Shown here: piece after piece, positions 46,409-55,429 of the stretch
Layout: each line of letters begins with the position of its first letter
How positions within the stretch are numbered: position 1 is the first letter of the stretch
Source of the DNA: Bacteroidales bacterium UBA1797
GTDB lineage: Bacteria; Bacteroidota; Bacteroidia; Bacteroidales; VadinHA17
NCBI GenBank assembly: GCA_002319885.1
Contig: DCFT01000079.1
Span: 19,058-83,057 of the forward strand
Length of the DNA stretch: 64,000 nt
Direction of reading: 5' to 3'
Notes under the pieces: generated by a model
Database searches by the model: none
Told to the model about the DNA's origin: nothing
What the model saw: the letters and a program-made list of their open reading frames with translations, nothing else
Translations under genes and position numbers: made by a program

Positions 46409-47119
46409 ATGCGTTCACGACTTTACGCAATTTTGTCCGTTTTACTGTTTGGGGTTCTTTATTGCTATACTGCAATAGGAGTATTCATTGTTCTTATTCT
46501 TACCCTATTCCATTTGAAAAAGCCGATCCGTTTCCTTTTCCAGATGTGGGCAAAATCAGTTTTCATTATTATGGGAAAAAAATTTCATGTTTATGGAAAG
46601 GAAAACATTAAAAAAGGGGAAAAATATATTCTGGTAGCTAACCATGCGAGCCTTTTTGATATTGTGGCAATTACATCCTTCTACCCTGGAATATCATGGT
46701 TTGGACATGAGCGGCTTCTCAAGGTGCCTGTTTTCAGCAATTTATTGAAAATAATGGATTATGTCCCTTTTAAAGATCCTACTTACAGGAACACAAGAGA
46801 AATGATTGATCAGCTAATTCATAAATCTCAATATCAATCAGTTGCTATTTTTCCGGAAGGAACCAGGACCCTGAATGGAAATATTAATCAGTTTTACAGG
46901 GGATTTATTTACCTTTTTCGCACAAGAGATATTGAAATCTTACCGGTTACACTTAATGGTTTCTATAAACTAAAACCAAAAAACAGGTTTTATATTAATT
47001 TCGGATCAAAACTCGATGTGGTCATTCATAAACCTATTAAAAGAGAAGACTTACTAGGGAAGAATGATAATGAAATAATAGATACCGTTAAAACTGTTAT
47101 TGAATCGGCTTATCATTAG
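46409..47119 (+). CDS. 1-acyl-glycerol-3-phosphate acyltransferase family protein
   Basis: 236 residues. An N-terminal hydrophobic region (about 8-35) anchors it in the inner membrane. NHASLFD (His79, Asp84) is the catalytic box, and FPEGTR (near 150) the substrate motif. Both are canonical, unlike the acyltransferase at 28.9 kb. It would acylate lysophosphatidate or a similar lipid. It is first of three lipid-related genes on the plus strand and is followed 56 bases later by a lipid kinase gene. Confidence 0.92.
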   Translation: MRSRLYAILSVLLFGVLYCYTAIGVFIVLILTLFHLKKPIRFLFQMWAKSVFIIMGKKFHVYGKENIKKGEKYILVANHASLFDIVAITSFYPGISWFGHERLLKVPVFSNLLKIMDYVPFKDPTYRNTREMIDQLIHKSQYQSVAIFPEGTRTLNGNINQFYRGFIYLFRTRDIEILPVTLNGFYKLKPKNRFYINFGSKLDVVIHKPIKREDLLGKNDNEIIDTVKTVIESAYH

Positions 47120-47175
47120 CTTTCAGCCTAAAAATATTTTACTCACGAAAATCACCAAGAAAGATAGGTTCAGAT

Positions 47176-48099
47176 ATGGATAACGTAAATAAGGAGTGGG
47201 TTTTTATTATAAACCCTATTGCCGGAAACGGTTTTGCAAACTTGCTGGTGCCTAAGCTCCAGGAGATGATACAAAAACACAATGTTAATGCAGAAATAGT
47301 ATTCACTGAAAGAAGCGGTCACGCAACCCAATTATCACAACAGTATCTCGAGAGAGGTTTTAGAAATATAATTGCTGTAGGTGGTGATGGTACCTTTAAT
47401 GAGGTGGCTCGTCCGCTTATTGATAATAAAGAGGTCACAACAGGTATAATTCCTGCCGGAACAGGAAATGATTTCGTTCAGATCCTGGGTTTTCCAAACC
47501 GTTTTTCAGAAAAAGACTGGGATGTTTTTTTCAACAGGAATATTATCACAATGGATGCTGGATTATGCAATGGCATGATCTTTCTCAATGGCATGGGCCT
47601 TGGATTTGATGCCCAGGTGGCAGCTGAGAATTTTACCGAACCAGGTATGGTAAAAAGAGGAAGCAAGTACAAATATATCTGGCATATAATAAAGACTCTG
47701 TTGTTCTTCAAAGAAAAAAGGATGACAGTTATTACTGAGACAGGCAGACATGAAACGGATTGTTTTATTAACACTATCTCTATAGGAAGACGGTTTGCAG
47801 GTGGATTTTACCTTACGCCGAAAGCAATTGCAAATGACGGATTATTAGATGTATGTATGATAAAGAAACTTTCACTTTTTGAAAGATTTTCAATTCTGCT
47901 TAAAGTCCCTGAAGGAAGGCATATCACTGATAAAAGAGTAAATTATTACCAGACGAAAGGCATCAGTCTTGAGTTCCCTGAGATAGTACCATTTCATGTT
48001 GACGGTGAACTGAACTATTCCGACAGATTTGATGTAACTATTCTGCCGGATACATTAAAAATCATATACAATCCTGATGGAAACCATTTTTTCAAATGA
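47176..48099 (+). CDS. diacylglycerol/sphingoid-base kinase family protein (YegS/BmrU type)
   Basis: 307 residues. Conserved elements are FIINPIAGNG at the N terminus, the nucleotide-binding GGDGTFNEV (near 74) and PAGTGNDF (near 95), and a C-terminal beta domain with FHVDGEL. Members phosphorylate diacylglycerol, sphingosine or other lipids; sequence alone does not decide. The gene is followed by a HAD phosphatase gene that overlaps its 3' end by 23 bases, suggesting translational coupling. Because the window also encodes serine palmitoyltransferase, a sphingoid substrate is possible. Confidence 0.9.
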   Translation: MDNVNKEWVFIINPIAGNGFANLLVPKLQEMIQKHNVNAEIVFTERSGHATQLSQQYLERGFRNIIAVGGDGTFNEVARPLIDNKEVTTGIIPAGTGNDFVQILGFPNRFSEKDWDVFFNRNIITMDAGLCNGMIFLNGMGLGFDAQVAAENFTEPGMVKRGSKYKYIWHIIKTLLFFKEKRMTVITETGRHETDCFINTISIGRRFAGGFYLTPKAIANDGLLDVCMIKKLSLFERFSILLKVPEGRHITDKRVNYYQTKGISLEFPEIVPFHVDGELNYSDRFDVTILPDTLKIIYNPDGNHFFK

Positions 48100-48769
48100 C
48101 AGAAACACATTAAATAATTATATCGCATTCTTTGACCTTGACCAGACAATAGCAAATTCCATAAGTGGAAAATTATTGGCAAGAGCTGCTTTCAGGAAAG
48201 GCCTTTTCACTCATATGGACCTCATAAATGCAGCATTTCTGTCACTTGCTTTCCGTCTTAAGCTCAGAGATCCGTTGAAAATAATTGAAAGCATGGTAAG
48301 CTGGGTAAAGGGTATCCCTGAAACTTCGATGATTGAGTTATGTTCAGAAGTATCTGATGAGGTAATTATTCCGTCGGTTTATAAAGAAGCGATTGCTGAA
48401 ATAGAATATCATAAATCGCAAAATGCAAAAGTTATCATTCTCTCATCAGCTTTGACCCATGTATGTAAGATAATGGCCAGTTATCTGGGTATCGATGATA
48501 TTATCTGTTCCGAACTTGAGGTTAAGAATGGATATCTCACCGGCCGGCCACAGGGACATTTCTGCTTTGGCAGGGAAAAAGCCATCAGGTTAATTGCCTA
48601 TTGTGACAAATATCTTTATTCACCTACTGATACATGGTATTACGGTGATTCAATCTCAGATCTTTATGCACTGAAAGCCGTAGGCAATCCTGTCTGTATC
48701 AATCCCGATAAAAAACTCAGGAAAGAAGCAGTTAAAAGAGCCTGGAAAACTTACAACTGGAGAAATTAA
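48077..48769 (+). CDS. HAD-IB family phosphatase (SerB-like)
   Basis: 230 residues. The first HAD motif is FFDLDQT (nucleophile Asp20, Asp22), the second is ILSSAL near residue 125, and the third block reads YYGDSISDLYAL. These define the HAD-IB group that includes phosphoserine phosphatase and lipid phosphatases. Start at 48077 overlaps the kinase gene. Together with the acyltransferase and kinase it may act in phospholipid turnover, for example as a lysophosphatidate or phosphatidate phosphatase. The substrate is not certain. Its 3' end overlaps the convergent GH172 gene by 4 bases. Confidence 0.88.
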   Translation: METIFSNDRNTLNNYIAFFDLDQTIANSISGKLLARAAFRKGLFTHMDLINAAFLSLAFRLKLRDPLKIIESMVSWVKGIPETSMIELCSEVSDEVIIPSVYKEAIAEIEYHKSQNAKVIILSSALTHVCKIMASYLGIDDIICSELEVKNGYLTGRPQGHFCFGREKAIRLIAYCDKYLYSPTDTWYYGDSISDLYALKAVGNPVCINPDKKLRKEAVKRAWKTYNWRN

Positions 48770-49953
48770 TTCACCTCAAGTTTCTGCCACTCAGGAAGCT
48801 TTGGAAATTTTGCATGAGGTTCTGTCTGGTACCAGAAACATGTAGAAGCAATATCCGATTGTTGCTTCAGGTATCTTCCTCCTTTATGCCATCCCAAGTC
48901 TTGTATAGTGATATTAAGATCTGATTCAAACCTGACAGGATCCATTATATGCCATCTGTAAAGACCAAAGCGTTGCATCACCTTGTAATGTCCGTCACCC
49001 TTTATAACCTGTACCAATCCGGAATAGGGCGTACAGAATTCCGTGTATCCCGATTCATCAATCCCCAGTGAATTTGTCTTATGAGTATCAAAATCATAGG
49101 AGCCGCAGAAATAATCTTCTGTACCCGTTCCGCAGATTGTTGGAAATTTGCTGTCTCCATCAATGTAAAATTTTATCTCACCTTCTCCCCACCAGCTGTT
49201 ATTATTAACACCTACAGCCAGGTAAACGCCGACATATTGGCCCTTCCCTTTTATTCCATCAATGATAGTATAAACAGAGGACTCATCAGGATTTGTTCTC
49301 CGGAACTGGGCATGAAAATAACCCGCATCTTCAGGCACTTCGGTTAAGGTATAGTCGACCTGGTAAAAAAGTGTCATTGGATCAGTATCGTCAATGTTTT
49401 CCATTGTTATCCTGCACTTCTTACGAAATGGCATCACCCAATATGAATTAAAGGCACTTCCCGGATTGACACAGACAGCTGAAGAGACAAGCGGAGAATA
49501 TTTATTCCATCCCATACCAAAAAAGTCGCCGACAGGGCATTCAACGGATGGTTCAGTTTCGTCATCCCAATAGATCCGAAGGATTGAATATCGCCAGTTC
49601 CCTGTGGGAGTCATCCATATATGCTGTATGGCGCCAGGGCCTTCAATCTCAGCCATTTTGAAAGTTTCTCCCGGCTTAATAATAACATACGGATTAACTT
49701 TCCATCCCTGCCCAAGATCGCGCGCAGCATTTGATGCGTTTGCAGTGTTGCGTTTGTCCTTGTCTGCAGGATCTGCCATTCCGCCTTTCCCCTTTTCACC
49801 TGACAGGTTTTCGGGACTTATTGAGCGGGTTTTTGCGTCGGATAATCTGTATAGATTTCCCATATTCATATCGAGCCCGTTAAACTTTTTCTGGCCAGAT
49901 ATAACAAGAGGGAGAAATAAGATAATTAAAGCCAGTGCCGATAATTTTTTCAT
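48766..49953 (-). CDS. GH172 (DUF2961) family glycosidase
   Basis: 395 residues from the ATG at 49953, which gives a signal peptide (MKKLSALALIILFLPLVISGQ). The ORF extends upstream to 50088 but without signal character. DUF2961 hallmarks are GPGAIQHIWMT, LRIYWDDETEPSVECPVGDFFG, FNSYWVMPF, a GTGTEDYF block and HRWHIMDPVRF. The family is now GH172, which includes difructose-dianhydride and alpha-D-arabinofuranose enzymes. It is likely exported. The exact sugar acted on is not readable; an arabinofuranose- or fructofuranose-type linkage is plausible. Confidence 0.88.
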   Translation of the reverse strand: MKKLSALALIILFLPLVISGQKKFNGLDMNMGNLYRLSDAKTRSISPENLSGEKGKGGMADPADKDKRNTANASNAARDLGQGWKVNPYVIIKPGETFKMAEIEGPGAIQHIWMTPTGNWRYSILRIYWDDETEPSVECPVGDFFGMGWNKYSPLVSSAVCVNPGSAFNSYWVMPFRKKCRITMENIDDTDPMTLFYQVDYTLTEVPEDAGYFHAQFRRTNPDESSVYTIIDGIKGKGQYVGVYLAVGVNNNSWWGEGEIKFYIDGDSKFPTICGTGTEDYFCGSYDFDTHKTNSLGIDESGYTEFCTPYSGLVQVIKGDGHYKVMQRFGLYRWHIMDPVRFESDLNITIQDLGWHKGGRYLKQQSDIASTCFWYQTEPHAKFPKLPEWQKLEVN

Positions 49954-50077
49954 TTTGGATAATTTTAGATTCAATTTTTCAATCAAACCTAAAATTATGA
50001 ATAATCGGGGAATACTAAACTGAGTTTTTAAATTTAAGTATAAACTACTGTGAATATATACGTGGATAACATATTCT

Positions 50078-50548
50078 CTAGAAGACATATCTTACTGAAA
50101 TCGCACCTTCAGGCCATAAACCCGTATATCCCATTAGGTTAACAGCCGGTTTTATGTCAATACCTAAATTAAGAGGAATTTCAATAAAAGAATATTCAAT
50201 TCCAATTATGCCATCGAGTCCGAATATGGTATATGCTGCACCTGATCTACCCCATGAAACATCATTTCCGTTATAGAATCCAAGGTGAGCTCCTCCACCA
50301 TAATACCAGACAAGGTGTTTAACGTCAAAGGCCCGCTGTTTATGTATCTCAAACAATCCCGTTAAATTAACTCCCTGCCATCGTGTTGTCAGCAAACCCT
50401 CAAAAGCTAATTTTGGATTTACAAAATGCTTTAATGTCAGTCCTGATGCAAAACCGCCTCTGATTCCTATCCCTGTTCTATATTCCTGAGCACATAATAT
50501 TCCCCCGATACTCAAGCCCATCACAAAAATTAAAATTACTTTTTTCAT
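50078..50548 (-). CDS. small outer-membrane beta-barrel protein
   Basis: 156 residues with a signal peptide (MKKVILIFVMGLSIGGILCAQ). The mature part is alternating short beta strands (GIGIRGGFASGLTLKHF, AFEGLLTTRWQGVNLTGLFEIH) and ends in an aromatic residue (ISVRYVF), as outer-membrane barrels do. No specific function. It lies upstream of the GH172 gene by 124 bases on the same strand and could be co-transcribed. Confidence 0.75.
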   Translation of the reverse strand: MKKVILIFVMGLSIGGILCAQEYRTGIGIRGGFASGLTLKHFVNPKLAFEGLLTTRWQGVNLTGLFEIHKQRAFDVKHLVWYYGGGAHLGFYNGNDVSWGRSGAAYTIFGLDGIIGIEYSFIEIPLNLGIDIKPAVNLMGYTGLWPEGAISVRYVF

Positions 50549-50707
50549 ATTCAGGTTATAAAATTAAGGTCGCCAAATTAATCAAAATCATCATAAAAAT
50601 TATTAATTTTAATGACTTCAGTACTATTCTGTGTAAAGTCATATCCTAAATATCTGAAACAAAACAAAGAACTTTTCCATACTCTTTTTTATCGCTGTAC
50701 TTTTAAT

Positions 50708-50715
50708 TACTTTTG
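50708..50715 (+). promoter_or_regulatory. candidate -7 promoter element of the prolyl oligopeptidase gene
   Basis: The plus strand reads TACTTTTG, matching TAnnTTTG, 55 bases before the ATG. No TTTG is present at the expected -33 distance. Confidence 0.45.
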
Positions 50716-50770
50716 ACTGGGAACTCAGAAAAGGCAGAATTGTTAAAACAATAATTTTTAATATACTATC

Positions 50771-52882
50771 ATGAAAAACCAAATTATCATAATTATTTTA
50801 ATGGCAACTATTATCTCTTGTAACGGTCCGGCAGATAAAAAAATTACCTACCCTGCTACAAAAAAGGGTGATGTTATTGATACATATTTCGGAAAGAAGG
50901 TTCCCGATCCTTATCGATGGCTTGAGGATGACAGGTCTGAAGAGACTGCTGCCTGGGTAAAGGAGCAGAATAAAGTTACTTTTGATTACCTGCGGGCCAT
51001 CCCTTACAGAGATCAGTTAAAATCGCGTCTCGAGAAAATGTGGAATTACGAGAAATTTACTGCGCCTCAGAAAGAAGGTGCCTACACTTACTTTTCAAGG
51101 AATGACGGATTACAGAATCAGTATGTAATTTACCGGCAGAAAAACAATGAAGAACCTGAGGTATTTCTTGATCCGAATAAGTTTTCTGCAGACGGAACTA
51201 CATCACTTGGGGAGATTGAATTTACAAAGGATGGCAGTAAAGTTGCATATTCAATTTCGGAAGGAGGATCCGACTGGCGGAAAGTAATTGTTCTGGATGC
51301 AGAGACAAAGCAAATTCTGGGCGATACGCTGAAAGATATAAAATTCAGCGGTTTAGCATGGCAATCAAATGATGGATTCTATTATTCAAGCTACGACAAA
51401 CCTAAGGGTAGTGAGCTTTCTGCAAAAACTGATCACCATAAGCTCTACTACCACAAGCTTGGAACAAAACAAAGCGAAGACAAGGTTGTATTTGGTTCAG
51501 ATATTATCCGACGATATGTTGAGGGAACAGTAACTGAAGACGGGAGGTATCTTATAGTAACTGCGGCAATATCAACTACAGGAAATGAATTATATATAAA
51601 GGATTTAAGAAACCCGGCAAATAAGTTTACAGCTGTCGTGTCAAATTTCGACAATGATAATTATGTACTCGATAATGATGGTTCAAAACTTTTCATTGTT
51701 ACCAATCTCAACGCACCGAATAAAAAAGTCATAACCGTTGATGCTGAAAACCCTGAAGTTAAGAACTGGGTTGACCTCATACCTGAAACAGATAATGTTC
51801 TTGAGCCTGCAACAGGTTCGGGATATATCTTTGCTCATTATATGACTGACGCTATATCAAAGGTAAAACAATATGACAGGAATGGAGTGCTGGTCAGGGA
51901 TATCGTTTTGCCAGGTATTGGAACGGTATCGGGTTTAACAGCCAAAAGAGATGATAAGGAAGTATATTATTCATTCACAAATTACATTACACCGGCCACT
52001 ATCTATAAACTTGATCCGAAGACAGGGAATTCAGAGATTTGGAAAAAGCCTGTGGTAGCTTTTAATGGTGATGATTTCGAATCTACACAGGTGTTTTATA
52101 ACTCAAAAGATGGAACACGAATACCCATGATAATCACTTTCAGGAAAGGAACTCAGCTGAATGGTAAGAATCCAACAATTCTCTACGGTTATGGAGGATT
52201 CAATATAAGCGAGACCCCTGCTTTTAGCATCCCTGTGGCATTATGGCTTGAGCTTGGTGGTATTTATGCGGTACCGAATATCAGAGGAGGTGGTGAGTAT
52301 GGTGAAAAGTGGCATCTTGCCGGGACTAAAATGAATAAGCAGAATGTCTTTGATGATTTTATTGCCGCAGGAGAATATCTGATCAATAAAAAATATACTT
52401 CTTCAGATTTTCTTGCCATAAGAGGAGGATCAAACGGTGGTCTTCTCGTAGGAGCAGTAATGACACAGCGTCCCGACCTGATGAAGGTTGCCCTTCCTGC
52501 AGTTGGAGTAATGGATATGTTAAGATATCACAAATTTACGGCAGGGGCAGGCTGGGCATATGACTATGGCACTTCTGAGGATAGTAAGGAGATGTTTGAT
52601 TATATATACAAATATTCACCTGTTCAAAATGTCAGGGAGGGTGTCAGATATCCTGCTACGCTTATCCTTACAGGTGATCACGACGACAGGGTTGTACCGG
52701 CACATTCTTTCAAATTTGCTGCTCAGCTGCAGGCTAAACAGGCAGGGAATAATCCGATACTGATCAGGATTGAAACCAACGCTGGACATGGTGCAGGCAC
52801 TCCTGTAAGTAAATCCATTGAACAATACGCTGATATTTTCAGCTTTACTCTATACAATATGGGGATAAAGAAACTGAAATAG
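50771..52882 (+). CDS. prolyl oligopeptidase (S9A), lipoprotein
   Basis: 703 residues with a lipoprotein signal (ATIISC, Cys17). The N-terminal region and beta-propeller (about 20-430) are followed by an alpha/beta-hydrolase domain with the nucleophile in RGGSNGG (Ser554), the acid in GDHDDR (636-640) and His673 in NAGHGAG. NIRGGGEYG is the family oxyanion segment. It cleaves short peptides after proline. The lipoprotein signal puts it at the envelope, so it may process imported peptides. Length and catalytic triad are normal. Confidence 0.96.
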   Translation: MKNQIIIIILMATIISCNGPADKKITYPATKKGDVIDTYFGKKVPDPYRWLEDDRSEETAAWVKEQNKVTFDYLRAIPYRDQLKSRLEKMWNYEKFTAPQKEGAYTYFSRNDGLQNQYVIYRQKNNEEPEVFLDPNKFSADGTTSLGEIEFTKDGSKVAYSISEGGSDWRKVIVLDAETKQILGDTLKDIKFSGLAWQSNDGFYYSSYDKPKGSELSAKTDHHKLYYHKLGTKQSEDKVVFGSDIIRRYVEGTVTEDGRYLIVTAAISTTGNELYIKDLRNPANKFTAVVSNFDNDNYVLDNDGSKLFIVTNLNAPNKKVITVDAENPEVKNWVDLIPETDNVLEPATGSGYIFAHYMTDAISKVKQYDRNGVLVRDIVLPGIGTVSGLTAKRDDKEVYYSFTNYITPATIYKLDPKTGNSEIWKKPVVAFNGDDFESTQVFYNSKDGTRIPMIITFRKGTQLNGKNPTILYGYGGFNISETPAFSIPVALWLELGGIYAVPNIRGGGEYGEKWHLAGTKMNKQNVFDDFIAAGEYLINKKYTSSDFLAIRGGSNGGLLVGAVMTQRPDLMKVALPAVGVMDMLRYHKFTAGAGWAYDYGTSEDSKEMFDYIYKYSPVQNVREGVRYPATLILTGDHDDRVVPAHSFKFAAQLQAKQAGNNPILIRIETNAGHGAGTPVSKSIEQYADIFSFTLYNMGIKKLK

Positions 52883-52902
52883 AGTAAAAATTGAAATCCT
52901 TT

Positions 52903-53056
52903 AAACACAAAGATCACAAAGGATTAGCACAAACCTGCCTGCCGGTAGGCAGGGAACACAAAGTTCCGTCCCGATAGTTATCGGGAGCTATCGGAATGAA
53001 ATATAGTGTCTTAACTTTGTGTACTCTGTTTCTTCTTTGTGCAATTTGTGGTTAGT
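52903..53056. repeat. composite intergenic repeat with nested palindromes (copy 7)
   Basis: Outer parts carry the 'cacaaag / ctttgtg' words of the dispersed family. Inside are two further palindromes: CCTGCCT (52934-52940) with AGGCAGG (52947-52953), and TCCCGATA (52969-52976) with TATCGGGA (52979-52986). It lies between the convergent prolyl oligopeptidase and GH30 genes. Confidence 0.7.
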
Positions 53057-53068
53057 TGTTTTTTCTTC

Positions 53069-54541
53069 CTATAAAACGAGTGTTTGTATTGCATGCGGAA
53101 GAATAGTCACTTCAGCAGCCTGATACCCGATACACAGATTATAAGTAATCTTCAGATTGCTCTGATTCATCACAACCACTGCTACTTTACCGTCGGTATT
53201 GATGAATGCTGTTGTTAATAACTGGCTTCGGCTTGCAGAACTGATGATCCGTTTTGCTCCGGGACGGATAAATTTTGAGAAATGCCCAATGTAATAGTAT
53301 GAGTTGGTATAGATCAGCTGGCTGGTTTTTGTATCACCATGTATAGGGGCAAAACAAAAATTCTGAACATGATTAGGTCCTCCAGTCTCATCAAGCAGGA
53401 CATTCCAATCGGTCCAACCCACTGTTCCATTATTAAAATCATTTATCATAGAACGTCCGTAGGTTTCACCCAGTGACCAGTTATTATACATTGAGGGATC
53501 AAAACTTTCAGGACAACCTTCTGTAAAAATCAGGTTTTTATCAGGATAAGCCTCATGTACCCGTTTGACATTTTCAAACATTTTAGTCCCCCCACTCCAG
53601 CTTTCATACCAATGAAATCCCATTCCCCAGGCATATTTTGAAGCTTCAGGATCGCCGAAAATAACGTCAGCTCTCTGAACCATAAGATCACGATTATGGT
53701 CCCAGACAATGATCTTCTTATCACCCAGTCCTTCTTTCTGAATTGTCGGTCCCAGATAATTTTTAAGGAAATCTCTTTCGTCATTAGCGGTATATATACA
53801 TGATTCCCATCGCTGGGTTGCCATCGGCTCATTCTGAATTGTCATGCCCCATACAGGTATTCCCACCTTCTCATAAGCTTTTATAAACCTTACATAATAG
53901 TCGGCCCAGGTCTGGTAATACTCTGGTTTCAATTTACCTCCATGTAACATATCATTGTTATCCTTCATGTATCCGGGTGGACTCCAGGGACTTACGAACA
54001 ATGTCAGTTTGCCGCCGGCTGCAGTAATAGCTTTTTTAATGAAGGGTATACGGAATTGCTGATCGTGATCGATGCTGAAAGATTTTAATTCTTTGTCGCC
54101 ATCGGTAACATAAGTATAGCTCTCACTTGAAAAATCGCAACTGTTAATATTGGTTCTGGCAAGAGTATAACCTATTCCCTTTTGAGTATCATAGTACGCC
54201 TGCAGTATCTCATCCTGCTTTGCTTTCGGCATTTTTGCATAGGTCTCGGCTGAAGCATCGGTTAATGCACCTCCAATTCCAAGAAATGTCTGAAACGTCT
54301 TATCAGGATTGGTAAACACGCAGATCTGTGTCTCAACAGGTTGAATAAGTTCTTTAAAACTAAGTGTGTCAGTAGCCGTTAGTCTAAGATTTGTACTATC
54401 AGCAGTTGTATAGACAATCACATTCTTTCCTTCAACACTGAATTTATTTGAAACTGTTGAAGAGTTATTCACTGTCGGCTTTAGCTGACTGCATGAAACA
54501 AGTATCAAGAGACTGGTTGTCAGAAAGGTAAACTTCTTCAT
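53069..54541 (-). CDS. GH30-family glycosidase lipoprotein
   Basis: 490 residues from the ATG at 54541, giving a lipoprotein signal (LLILVSC, Cys17). The barrel has the acid/base motif MTIQNEPM (Glu238) and the nucleophile motif LIFTEGCPES (Glu341), and a C-terminal beta domain. GLGxALTDASA and SPWSPPGYMK are GH30 clan features. Members are glucosylceramidases, beta-1,6-glucanases, beta-xylosidases and related enzymes. The sequence looks closer to the glucosylceramidase / beta-1,6-glucanase branches than to the xylanase branch, but I cannot resolve the subfamily. Confidence 0.92.
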   Translation of the reverse strand: MKKFTFLTTSLLILVSCSQLKPTVNNSSTVSNKFSVEGKNVIVYTTADSTNLRLTATDTLSFKELIQPVETQICVFTNPDKTFQTFLGIGGALTDASAETYAKMPKAKQDEILQAYYDTQKGIGYTLARTNINSCDFSSESYTYVTDGDKELKSFSIDHDQQFRIPFIKKAITAAGGKLTLFVSPWSPPGYMKDNNDMLHGGKLKPEYYQTWADYYVRFIKAYEKVGIPVWGMTIQNEPMATQRWESCIYTANDERDFLKNYLGPTIQKEGLGDKKIIVWDHNRDLMVQRADVIFGDPEASKYAWGMGFHWYESWSGGTKMFENVKRVHEAYPDKNLIFTEGCPESFDPSMYNNWSLGETYGRSMINDFNNGTVGWTDWNVLLDETGGPNHVQNFCFAPIHGDTKTSQLIYTNSYYYIGHFSKFIRPGAKRIISSASRSQLLTTAFINTDGKVAVVVMNQSNLKITYNLCIGYQAAEVTILPHAIQTLVL

Positions 54542-54733
54542 CTGATCATGATTTTTTTTCATTTTAATATCATTTTACAACTGGAAATATACTAAGAAAC
54601 TATCGAAATTTTCAAAATCTTAAAATAATATCATTCTGAATACTATCGGTGATACTATTTATAACCCATATTTCTTTTTCTTTTCATTACTTTGCTAATA
54701 TAAAGCCTGATTAATTTTAAAACGAGCATAATT

Positions 54734-55429
54734 ATGAGGACCAGGACGATATCTGTAATCTATTTCATTATCGGGATAATCTCCATTATCCTTTTAAATC
54801 AACCAGCTTTCTGGCCGGGATTTATTTCCAAAGTAATGATAATACCGGTACTCGTCATTTTGTTACTTGCTAATCTAAATCTTTTTGAAAACAGGTCCCA
54901 CGGCTTTATGATTGCAGGTCTCATCTTCTCATGGGCAGGAGATGTATTCCTTGAGTTCACAAAAGATAACAGCAATATGTTCATCATCGGACTTGTATGT
55001 TTCCTGCTTGCTCATGTGATGTATTTTACGGTTTTTATAATAACGCCCGGGGAAAACACTATTCTTACAAAACGTGTTTACCTTCTTGTACCGGTTATAA
55101 TCTATGGAGCAGCATTGGTATCCTATCTTTATGACGGTCTTGGTGAGATGAAGTTACCTGTTATCATTTATGCAATAGTCATACTTACAATGCTATCGGG
55201 GGCATTGGACAGGAAAGGCAGGGTAAATAACAAAAGTTATTATCTTATTCTTGCAGGAGCAATTATTTTTGTGATCTCCGACTCTACCATAGCTATAAGC
55301 AAATTCAGCCATCAGTTTAAATTATCAGAATTGGTGATTATGTCATCCTATATAGTGGCACAATACCTGATAGTCAGGGGATATATTTATCAATTCGGGA
55401 AAATTAAACCAGATCAGATGATTCTATAG
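54734..55429 (+). CDS. YhhN/TMEM86-family membrane protein
   Basis: 231 residues with about eight membrane helices. Features of the YhhN family include GLIFSWAGDVFLEF and FLLAHVMYFTVF, plus a late SDSTIAISKF. The animal member TMEM86B is a lysoplasmalogenase, which cleaves the vinyl-ether bond of lysoplasmalogens; the activity of bacterial members is less established. The 3' end overlaps the convergent glycosyltransferase by 16 bases. Confidence 0.85.
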   Translation: MRTRTISVIYFIIGIISIILLNQPAFWPGFISKVMIIPVLVILLLANLNLFENRSHGFMIAGLIFSWAGDVFLEFTKDNSNMFIIGLVCFLLAHVMYFTVFIITPGENTILTKRVYLLVPVIIYGAALVSYLYDGLGEMKLPVIIYAIVILTMLSGALDRKGRVNNKSYYLILAGAIIFVISDSTIAISKFSHQFKLSELVIMSSYIVAQYLIVRGYIYQFGKIKPDQMIL

